DNA from: Nocardioides sp.
GTDB lineage: Bacteria > Actinomycetota > Actinomycetes > Propionibacteriales > Nocardioidaceae
Direction: 5' to 3'
Length of the DNA stretch: 47,913 bases
Assembly: GCA_030698375.1 (NCBI GenBank)
Contig: JAUYLL010000044.1
Coordinates: forward strand, 1 to 47,913
The position numbers and the translations under genes are program-made. The notes under the pieces are model-generated. The model did not search any database. It was not told where the DNA came from and saw nothing but the letters and a program-made list of their open reading frames with translations. The stretch's first letter is position 1. Every line of letters begins with the position of its first letter. Below, in pieces: positions 42,914 through 47,913 of the stretch.

Positions 42914-43408
42914 ATGGCAGCAGACCCGATCGGCGAGCAGTACGACGTCGAGCAGATCCGGGCGTTGAAGTACCGCTACCTGCGCCACCTCGACCTCAAG
43001 CAGTGGGAGGAGTTCGCCGAGGTCTTCGTGCCCGAGGCGACCGGGGCCTACGCCGGCCTCGACTTCGGTGACCGCGACGCCCTGGTGTCGTACATGCGCG
43101 AGAACATGGGGCCCGGCCTCATCAGCATGCACCACGTCCACCACCCCGAGATCACCATCGGCGTCGACGGTGACCCCGACCGGGCCCGCGGCACCTGGTA
43201 CCTCGAGGACAAGGTCCTCGTGCCCGAGTACGACTTCGTGCTCGAGGGCGCGGCCTTCTACGACGACGTCTACGTGCGCACCGCCGACGGCTGGCGGGTG
43301 GCCCACACCGGCTACCGCCGGACCTATGAGGTCTCTTACACGATGAGCTCGATCCAGAACTACAAGCTCAAGCTCGGGACGGCGTACGACGGGCGCGCCC
43401 GTGTCTGA
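42914..43408 (+). CDS. SnoaL-like/NTF2-fold protein
   Basis: The ATG at 42914 has AAGGAG 8 nt upstream. The 164-residue protein is a single SnoaL-like cone domain: IRALKYRYLRHLDLKQWEEFAEVFVPEATGAY near the front, HHVHHPEITI and ARGTWYLEDKV in the middle and the strand DDVYVRTADGWRVAHTGYRRTYEVSY at the end. Its Tyr, Asp and His (RYLRHLD, HHVHH) recall the active-site set of dehydratases such as BaiE, so a dehydratase or isomerase in steroid-like catabolism is plausible. The KstR-like site upstream fits this. The EthD gene overlaps its end by 8 bp. Confidence 0.75.
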   Translation: MAADPIGEQYDVEQIRALKYRYLRHLDLKQWEEFAEVFVPEATGAYAGLDFGDRDALVSYMRENMGPGLISMHHVHHPEITIGVDGDPDRARGTWYLEDKVLVPEYDFVLEGAAFYDDVYVRTADGWRVAHTGYRRTYEVSYTMSSIQNYKLKLGTAYDGRARV

Positions 43409-44111
43409 TCAACCCTTCGACGAGCTCGGGCGCATCGCCTTCCTCCTGTGGCCGCCCGCTCCCGGCGACGCCGACGGGGTGCTGGCGTGGCTGCGGGAGG
43501 ACGCGCCGGCCGCGCTCGACCAGGCGGGGGCGGGGCTGCTGCAGATGAACCTCGACGACGCCGACGTCGCCGCGGCCCAGCTGCGGTTGAGCACCTTCGA
43601 GGAGCCGGTGCGGGCGGCGGTCTTCGCCACCCTGGACCCCCGTGCGGTCTCCGAGGTCCTCGCGCTGCTGCGCGGGCACGCCGGACGTGTGGAGGGGTGG
43701 GAGGTCGCGACCACCGAGCCTCTCGTCCCGCCGGCCGGTGCTGCCGGCCAGCGTGCCGAGGGCCTGGCCAACGTGGCGCTGATCCGCCGGCGGGCCGACA
43801 TCGACGATGCGGAGTTCGTGCGGCGCTGGCAGGGCGACCACACCGAGGTCGCCATCCGGACCCAGTCCACGACTGGCTACGCCCAGCACCGCGTGGTCCG
43901 CGGCCTCGAGCCCGGGACACCCGTCGTGCACGCGATCGTGGAGGAGACCTTCCCGCTCGCAGCGATGACCGACCTGCACGAGTTCTACGGCTCCGGGGGC
44001 GACGACGAGGAGCTCGGGCGCCGGATGCGGGAGATGATGGAGAGCGTCGCGCGGTTCGCCGACGACAGCCGGATCGACGTCGTGCCCAGCAGCCGCTACG
44101 TCTTCGCGTAG
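43401..44111 (+). CDS. EthD domain protein
   Basis: This GTG-started 236-residue protein overlaps the SnoaL-like gene by 8 bp, so the two are co-translated. Two ferredoxin-like halves are visible; the second (LANVALIRRRADIDDAEFVRRWQGDHTEVAI, TGYAQHRVVRG) is a clear EthD/DabB-type domain. EthD proteins accompany P450 and other catabolic systems and are of uncertain role. It is probably part of the pathway controlled by the upstream operator. The stop is 53 nt before the HU gene. Confidence 0.75.
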   Translation: MSDQPFDELGRIAFLLWPPAPGDADGVLAWLREDAPAALDQAGAGLLQMNLDDADVAAAQLRLSTFEEPVRAAVFATLDPRAVSEVLALLRGHAGRVEGWEVATTEPLVPPAGAAGQRAEGLANVALIRRRADIDDAEFVRRWQGDHTEVAIRTQSTTGYAQHRVVRGLEPGTPVVHAIVEETFPLAAMTDLHEFYGSGGDDEELGRRMREMMESVARFADDSRIDVVPSSRYVFA

Positions 44112-44164
44112 GCTCCCGCAGCGAAGACGCTCACACCGTGAGCCCCCAGATCGAGAGGAACTCT

Positions 44165-44443
44165 ATGACCAAGCGCGAGCTTGCTGAGGCCATTGCGGCC
44201 GCCCACCCCGACCTGAACCAGACGACCGCTGCGGCAGTCGTCGAGACGGTCATCGAGACGGTGACCTCCAAGGTCGCGGCCGGCGAGGACGTCAGCCTGG
44301 CCGGGTTCGGCACCTTCGAGCGTCGCGAGCGGTCCGCCCGGACCGGCCGCAACCCGCAGACCGGCGAGAGCATCGACATCGCCGCCAGCCAGGCCCCCGC
44401 GTTCAAGCCCGCCGCTGCGTTCAAGCGCGCCGTCGCCGGCTGA
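44165..44443 (+). CDS. HU-family nucleoid DNA-binding protein
   Basis: The 92-residue protein is a plain HU: MTKRELAEAIAAAHPDLNQTTAAAVVETVIETV forms the dimer helices, VSLAGFGTFERRERSARTGRNPQTGESIDI the beta-arms with the conserved Arg-Asn-Pro tip, and APAFKPAAAFKRAV the C-terminal helix. It lacks the Lys/Ala-rich tail of many actinobacterial HU proteins. AGGAA lies 6-8 nt before the ATG. It binds DNA without strict sequence demand. A very strong hairpin follows the stop. Confidence 0.95.
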   Translation: MTKRELAEAIAAAHPDLNQTTAAAVVETVIETVTSKVAAGEDVSLAGFGTFERRERSARTGRNPQTGESIDIAASQAPAFKPAAAFKRAVAG

Positions 44444-44448
44444 TCCGC

Positions 44449-44487
44449 GCTCCGGGGCGCGGCACCTGCGTGCCGACGCCCCGGAGC
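44449..44487 (+). terminator. strong hairpin terminator after HU
   Basis: GCTCCGGGGCG (44449-44459) pairs with CGCCCCGGAGC (44477-44487), with an inner GGCAC/GTGCC stem and a CTGC loop. It begins 5 nt after the HU stop and ends 14 nt before zur. Confidence 0.75.
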
Positions 44488-44501
44488 ACCCGGGCTTCTC
44501 C

Positions 44502-44954
44502 GTGACCCAGCACCACACCCCTGAACCCGCCGTGACCACGCCGGCCGGGTCCCCGCCGCTGCGCGACACCCGCCAGCGTCGGGCGGTCGCTGCCGCCCTC
44601 GACGCCAGCGACGAGTTCCGCTCGGCCCAGGACCTCCACCAGTTGGTCCGCGACAGCGGCGAGCGCGTCGGCCTGGCGACCGTCTACCGCGCCCTCCAGG
44701 CGATGGTCGACGCAGGCGAGGTCGACGTCGTCCGGTCCGAGGCCGGGGAGGCGCAGTACCGCCGGTGCGACGTCGCGCACCACCACCACCACCTCATCTG
44801 CCGCGGGTGCGGCAAGGCGGTCGAGGTCGAGGGGCCCGCGTTCGAGGAGTGGGCCGACGCGGTGGCCCGGCAGCACGGCTTCGTCGACGTCCGGCACACC
44901 CTCGAGCTCACCGGAACCTGCGCCGACTGCCGCCGGGCCGGCGGCGCGGGCTGA
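44502..44954 (+). CDS. zur: Fur-family regulator, probable zinc uptake repressor Zur
   Basis: This 150-residue Fur-type repressor has the winged-helix LRDTRQRRAVAAALDASDEFRSAQDLHQLV and GLATVYRALQAMVDAGEVDVV, the metal-site HHHHHLICRGCGK with the first CxxC and the closing CADC. I call it Zur rather than Fur from its position beside zinc-free ribosomal protein genes and the perfect Zur box at 46718. The start is a GTG; a second GTG at 44532 is also possible. Zn-loaded Zur would repress the divergent island. Confidence 0.88.
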   Translation: MTQHHTPEPAVTTPAGSPPLRDTRQRRAVAAALDASDEFRSAQDLHQLVRDSGERVGLATVYRALQAMVDAGEVDVVRSEAGEAQYRRCDVAHHHHHLICRGCGKAVEVEGPAFEEWADAVARQHGFVDVRHTLELTGTCADCRRAGGAG

Positions 44955-45005
44955 GGCCCGAGATCCCCAGTCCACGCGCCGACCGCGACGGCGTGCGCGA
45001 CCCCC

Positions 45006-45128
45006 TCAGCCCTGGCGGGCCTTGAGCCGCGGGTTCTGCTTGTTGATCACGTAGGTCCGCCCGCGTCGGCGGACGACCTGCGAGCCTGGCTGCGACTTCA
45101 GCGAGCGCAGCGAGTTGCGCACCTTCAT
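45006..45128 (-). CDS. rpmJ2: ribosomal protein L36, zinc-free paralogue
   Basis: The 40-residue protein, [19 protein letters not shown] onwards, ending [12 protein letters not shown], lacks the Cys3-His zinc site of the primary L36. Such C-minus copies replace the zinc form in the 50S subunit under zinc starvation. AGGAGG lies 7 nt before the ATG. It is the last gene of the rpmE2 operon, separated from rpmF2 by a hairpin. Confidence 0.9.
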   Translation of the reverse strand: MKVRNSLRSLKSQPGSQVVRRRGRTYVINKQNPRLKARQG

Positions 45129-45157
45129 CTCGTACCTCCTCTCGAGGGATCGACGGC

Positions 45158-45175
45158 GAGCCCGGTGTCGGGCTC
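45158..45175 (-). terminator. hairpin between L32 and L36 genes
   Basis: GAGCCCG and CGGGCTC form a perfect 7-bp stem with a 4-nt loop, 4 nt after the L32 stop. It could partly uncouple L36 from the operon or stabilise the upstream mRNA. Confidence 0.4.
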
Positions 45176-45179
45176 GGGC

Positions 45180-45353
45180 TCAGAGGCGGTCGGGGTCGAC
45201 CAGGCCACGCTGGACGGCGCGCACCAGACGTCGCGGGACCAGGTGTGTGCGGCCGGCGACGGTGACCGGGACCAGGGCGGTCGGGGTGGTCTTCCACTGC
45301 GACCGGCGGTGCCGCGTGTTGCTCCGCGAGGTGCGCCGCTTCGGGACCGCCAT
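45180..45353 (-). CDS. rpmF2: ribosomal protein L32, zinc-free paralogue
   Basis: The 57-residue protein begins [20 protein letters not shown], the L32 signature, and has no Cys at all, whereas the usual L32 carries a zinc ribbon. So it is the C-minus copy. Its ATG follows the COG0523 stop by one base, an operon arrangement. Confidence 0.92.
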   Translation of the reverse strand: MAVPKRRTSRSNTRHRRSQWKTTPTALVPVTVAGRTHLVPRRLVRAVQRGLVDPDRL

Positions 45354-45354
45354 C

Positions 45355-46446
45355 TCAGGCCGCCCCCCGGATCGCGCCGAGCCACGGTTCGAGGCCGTCC
45401 TCGTCGGTCTCCCAGAACATCCCGCGCCGAGCCACCTCGGAGTCGGTCAGCAGGCAGCGCTCGAAGGTGTCGGCCAGCTGGCGACGCCGGCGTCGCGACT
45501 CGCTCTCCACGCCGGTGACGACGATCCGGGTGAGCGGGGAGCGGGTCCCCCAGGGCACGCCCGAGCCGACGCTGAGCTGGCCGCCGGCGCCCTCCCACAC
45601 GCCCACGTCCGCCGGCCGCGTCGGCAGCCAGAAGCAGCCTCGGGAGCGACGGGGGCCGCCGCCGAGGACCTCGATGTGGTCGAGGAGCCGCTCCGGGTGG
45701 AGCGGACGCTCCGAGCGCAGCTCCGCGACCCACACGTGGTCGGAGTGCACCGCCGGGATCGGGCCCTCGCGGACGACGTCGACCCAGGCCTCGGTGCGGC
45801 CGTGGTCGTGGACCCCGCGCAGTACGGCGGAGGTGTCGACCTGCGTGGGGTCGGTGAGCGCGATCCCGGGGCGCGCGAGCGCCGCCAGCAGGTCGGCGCC
45901 GGGGTCGTCGAGGTCGTCGACGGCGACCACCACGTCGGCGTACTCGACCAGGGAGGAGACGGTCTCGGCCACCCCTCGGCGGTCCCCGAGGCCCGTGTGG
46001 AGGCCGCGCTCCTCGAGGAGGTCGTCGCCGAGCAGGTCCTCCAGGACCTGCGGTCCGGGGACGGCGGCGAGCACCGCGTGGATCGCGACGCTCGGTGCTG
46101 CCTGCGGGTCGTGGGCGAGGACCCGGCAGACCTGGAAGGCCTCGGCGGCCAGCGGCAGGTGCGCCACGACGGCCCGCCAGCGACCCGAGGACGCCAACCG
46201 CTCCAGCGTCGGGACGACGTCCTCGCGCAGCGCACAGCTCACGCAGGCGTGCTCGAGGTCGTGGTAGACGTGCTCGACCACCCCCGAGGCGTCGCTGACC
46301 AGTCGGGTCAGCCGTTGCTCGGCCACGTCGAGGCGGTGCTCGACGACGACTGCCTGGGGGAGGTCCCACTGCAGGCCGACGGTGGTGGCGGCCATGGCAC
46401 CGGAGTCGATGCCGGTGACCAGGACGACGGGCGTGCGCGCGCTCAC
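45355..46446 (-). CDS. COG0523/CobW-like protein of the zinc-starvation operon
   Basis: This 363-residue protein resembles COG0523 P-loop proteins, in particular mycobacterial Rv0106-type members. It begins [21 protein letters not shown], where the usual GxxGxGK[ST] loop is degenerate: no Lys before the Ser/Thr. Further marks are VVVEHRLDV, the [16 protein letters not shown] motif (C-x-x-C instead of CxCC) and the C-terminal [11 protein letters not shown]. In mycobacteria a relative (Mrf) encoded with C-minus ribosomal proteins recruits the hibernation factor Mpy. A similar role here is inference. The GTG overlaps the L31 stop (GTGA). Confidence 0.8.
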   Translation of the reverse strand: MSARTPVVLVTGIDSGAMAATTVGLQWDLPQAVVVEHRLDVAEQRLTRLVSDASGVVEHVYHDLEHACVSCALREDVVPTLERLASSGRWRAVVAHLPLAAEAFQVCRVLAHDPQAAPSVAIHAVLAAVPGPQVLEDLLGDDLLEERGLHTGLGDRRGVAETVSSLVEYADVVVAVDDLDDPGADLLAALARPGIALTDPTQVDTSAVLRGVHDHGRTEAWVDVVREGPIPAVHSDHVWVAELRSERPLHPERLLDHIEVLGGGPRRSRGCFWLPTRPADVGVWEGAGGQLSVGSGVPWGTRSPLTRIVVTGVESESRRRRRQLADTFERCLLTDSEVARRGMFWETDEDGLEPWLGAIRGAA

Positions 46447-46697
46447 GACCCGCTCCCGTAGCGACGACGAAAGCGGTCCACGCGGCCCTCGCTGTCCATG
46501 ACCCGGGCCGTGCCCGTCCAGAACGGGTGGCTGTCACTGGTGGTGTCGACGTCGAGCACCGGGTAGGTCCGTCCGTCGACCTCGATGCTGCCGGTCGTGC
46601 GCGAGGCGTCGAGGGTCGAGCGGGTCAGGAAGCAGGTCCCGGTGCCCCGGTCGCGGAACACGACCGGGGCGTAGGAGGGGTGCAGGTTCTTCTTCAT
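46443..46697 (-). CDS. rpmE2: ribosomal protein L31 type B, zinc-free
   Basis: The 84-residue protein ([20 protein letters not shown], then [25 protein letters not shown]) is L31B, with only one Cys and no zinc-binding pair. It is the first gene of the minus-strand operon and starts 20 nt from the Zur box. AGGAAGG lies 3-9 nt before the ATG. C-minus L31 displaces L31A and frees its zinc. Confidence 0.95.
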   Translation of the reverse strand: MKKNLHPSYAPVVFRDRGTGTCFLTRSTLDASRTTGSIEVDGRTYPVLDVDTTSDSHPFWTGTARVMDSEGRVDRFRRRYGSGS

Positions 46698-46717
46698 GGG
46701 CCTTCCTGGGCTAGAGT

Positions 46718-46732
46718 TGAGAATGATTCTCA
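46718..46732. promoter_or_regulatory. Zur box between the divergent C-minus ribosomal operons
   Basis: TGAGAAT-G-ATTCTCA is a perfect 7-1-7 inverted repeat, very close to the actinobacterial Zur consensus TGAAAATGATTTTCA. A TACATA hexamer at 46736 may be the -10 of the plus-strand operon. Confidence 0.85.
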
Positions 46733-46764
46733 GTCTACATAGTCCCCGATCTCGAGGAGCACCC

Positions 46765-47001
46765 GTGGCACGCACCTGCCAGGTGACCGGCGCCGTACCC
46801 GGCTTCGGACACCACGTCTCGCACTCCCACCGCCGCACCAAGCGACGCTTTGACGTCAACGTCCAGCGCAAGCGCTACTGGGTGCCGAGCCTGGCGCGGC
46901 ACGTGACCCTCACCGTCAGTGCCCGCGGCATCAAGACCATCGACCAGCGCGGGATCGAGGCCGTGGTGGCCGACGTCCGGGCGCGCGGGGGGCGGCTCTG
47001 A
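46765..47001 (+). CDS. rpmB2: ribosomal protein L28, zinc-free paralogue
   Basis: The GTG at 46765 with GAGGAG 5-10 nt upstream opens a 78-residue L28: [27 protein letters not shown], then [13 protein letters not shown]. Only one Cys is left, so the zinc site of the usual L28 is missing. Its stop overlaps the L33 start by one base. First gene of the plus-strand zinc-starvation operon. Confidence 0.93.
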   Translation: MARTCQVTGAVPGFGHHVSHSHRRTKRRFDVNVQRKRYWVPSLARHVTLTVSARGIKTIDQRGIEAVVADVRARGGRL

Positions 47002-47171
47002 TGGCGCGCCGAGGCAACGAGCTGCGACCGATCATCAAGCTCCGGTCCACCGCGGGGACGGGATTCACCTACGTGACCCGCAAGAACCGGCGCAACGACC
47101 CGGACCGGATGGTGCTGCGCAAGTTCGACCCGAAGGTCCGCCGCCACGTCGAGTTCAAGGAGGAGCGCTGA
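47001..47171 (+). CDS. rpmG2: ribosomal protein L33, zinc-free paralogue
   Basis: The 56-residue protein [19 protein letters not shown] onwards with [21 protein letters not shown] is L33 without the four zinc Cys. Its ATG and stop each overlap the neighbours by one base, so L28, L33 and S14 are tightly coupled. Confidence 0.93.
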   Translation: MARRGNELRPIIKLRSTAGTGFTYVTRKNRRNDPDRMVLRKFDPKVRRHVEFKEER

Positions 47172-47476
47172 TGGCCAAGAAGTCGAAGATCGTCGCCAAC
47201 GACCGTCGCCGGGAGGTCGTGGCGCGGTACGCCGAGCGCCGGGCCGAGCTGCGCCGCGTCAGCCGGGACACGGGGCTGTCGCTCGAGGAGCGGATGGCCG
47301 CCTCCCGGGCCCTCTCGCGCCTGCCCCGCGACTCCGCCGCCGTGCGGGTGCGCAACCGGGACCAGGTCGACGGGCGTCCGCGCGGGTACCTCCGCAAGGC
47401 GGGGCTGTCCCGGGTGTCCTTCCGCAAGGCCGCTCACGCCGGCGAACTCCCCGGCATCCAGAAGTCCAGCTGGTAG
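47171..47476 (+). CDS. rpsN2: ribosomal protein S14, zinc-free type
   Basis: The 101-residue S14 ([24 protein letters not shown], then [20 protein letters not shown]) is the long form that has no CxxC pairs, unlike the 61-residue zinc S14. It closes the operon. An S18 paralogue, often found in such operons, is not present. Confidence 0.95.
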   Translation: MAKKSKIVANDRRREVVARYAERRAELRRVSRDTGLSLEERMAASRALSRLPRDSAAVRVRNRDQVDGRPRGYLRKAGLSRVSFRKAAHAGELPGIQKSSW

Positions 47477-47487
47477 CGCCCCCGGCC

Positions 47488-47493
47488 TACACT
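47488..47493 (+). promoter_or_regulatory. -10 hexamer before the methylase-like gene
   Basis: TACACT lies 6 nt before the ATC at 47500, the same spacing as at the leaderless starts in this window. Confidence 0.4.
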
Positions 47494-47499
47494 CCCGGC

Positions 47500-47913
47500 A
47501 TCGACGCCCAGCCCATCCTCGACGGTGACCTCGCGACCGCGCGCCGGCGCCTGGCCGCCCTCCACGCCGCCCTGCGCGACGAGGGCAAGGGGTCGCTCGA
47601 GGCGCTGCGGGTCCTGGCCGACGGTCCGGCCCTCACCGCGGACGGGGTCTCGGCCGAGGTCTGGGCGCGCGCCTTCCAGCAGCTGGTCTCGCACGACGCC
47701 CGGGGCGTGTTCGGCCAGTACCTGACGCCGGAGCCGGTCGCCACCCACGTCGCCGAGCTGGTCGATGTCGACCCGACCCGCGGACCGGTCCTCGACCCGT
47801 TCGCGGGGTCCGGGATCCTCCTCGACGCGGTCGCCCGCCGGGAGCCGGGGGCGCGCCTGCTCGGCTGGGAGATCAACGACGACGTCGCGCACGTCGGCAG
47901 GGCGGCCCTGGCC
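47500..47913 (+). CDS. N-6 DNA methylase-like protein, 5' part (start codon non-standard)
   Basis: The frame is open to the window edge. It shows ARAFQQLVSHDARGVFGQYLTPEPVA, the GQ(Y/F)xTP motif of N6-adenine DNA methylases, and the SAM-binding VLDPFAGSGILLDAVA, with LLGWEINDDVAHVG after it. So the product probably binds SAM and methylates DNA or RNA; the NPPY-type motif lies beyond the window. No ATG, GTG or TTG occurs in this frame before 47707, which is too late as it is inside the conserved region. I place the start at ATC 47500, which sits 6 nt after a TACACT hexamer. CTG 47470 would be another choice. Confidence 0.6.
   Translation, partial: MDAQPILDGDLATARRRLAALHAALRDEGKGSLEALRVLADGPALTADGVSAEVWARAFQQLVSHDARGVFGQYLTPEPVATHVAELVDVDPTRGPVLDPFAGSGILLDAVARREPGARLLGWEINDDVAHVGRAALA

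Overview
The window is about 72 percent GC, densely packed, and reads as chromosome from a Nocardioides-like actinobacterium (order Propionibacteriales). Pointers to this are the trehalose set glgX-treY-treZ, a Ddn-like deazaflavin-dependent reductase, an actinobacterial-type MenB, a three-subunit proton-translocating transhydrogenase, TadA with its actinobacterial partner protein, a DUF222/HNH relic and a Zur-controlled set of cysteine-poor ribosomal proteins. Many genes carry a TANNNT hexamer 6-7 nt before an ATG or GTG, the usual sign of leaderless transcripts. The assignment to a genus is inference from gene content and style only.

Layout. 1-8.5 kb: end of a 2H phosphoesterase, an ACT protein, a Ddn-like reductase, menB, a class III nucleotide cyclase, a methyltransferase, a secreted DUF3494 (ice-binding-like) protein overlapping a class F sortase, a DUF1905 protein, a wrecked DUF222/HNH gene, a NERD protein and a DUF998 membrane protein. 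8.5-17.8 kb: a large secreted metzincin-type protease, then the glgX-treY-treZ operon that turns glycogen into trehalose. 17.9-21.9 kb: an amino-acid-oxidase-like flavoprotein, an M15 peptidase lipoprotein, a DUF2252 protein and a DUF4333 lipoprotein. 22-26.9 kb: pntAa-pntAb-pntB, upp, the tadA pair and tRNA-Ser(CGA). 27-29.5 kb: a segment of visibly lower GC (UbiB/ABC1-type protein and a small membrane protein) directly behind the tRNA.

29.6-37.7 kb: a MalY-type C-S lyase, a Cys-rich copper-storage-like protein with a CsoR-like operator candidate, an SDR, a membrane-anchored repeat protein, a CmtR-like metal sensor with its CDF exporter and a palindrome over its start codon, a MoxR/VWA pair and a secreted beta-propeller protein. 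37.7-44.1 kb: a P450 and an aminotransferase enclosed by two copies of a 93-nt repeat, then a KstD-like dehydrogenase, a LytR_C protein with a small conserved protein, and a SnoaL-like/EthD pair. The KstD-like and SnoaL-like genes each have a near-consensus KstR-type operator about 30 nt before the start codon. 44.1-47.9 kb: HU, Zur, and a zinc-starvation island (L31, COG0523 protein, L32 and L36 on the minus strand; L28, L33 and S14 on the plus strand) around one perfect Zur box, followed by a DNA methylase-like gene that runs off the window and has no normal start codon.

The most unusual signal is the pair of 93-nt repeats at 37652-37744 and 40307-40399. Each begins at the stop codon of a gene, holds the same perfect 28-nt palindrome 7 nt later, and ends in the same 16-nt block after a 39-nt middle that differs in sequence but not in length. 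No stretch over about 210 bases lacks a gene; the larger gaps hold the regulatory sites listed. No CRISPR array, insertion sequence, integrase or rRNA was seen.
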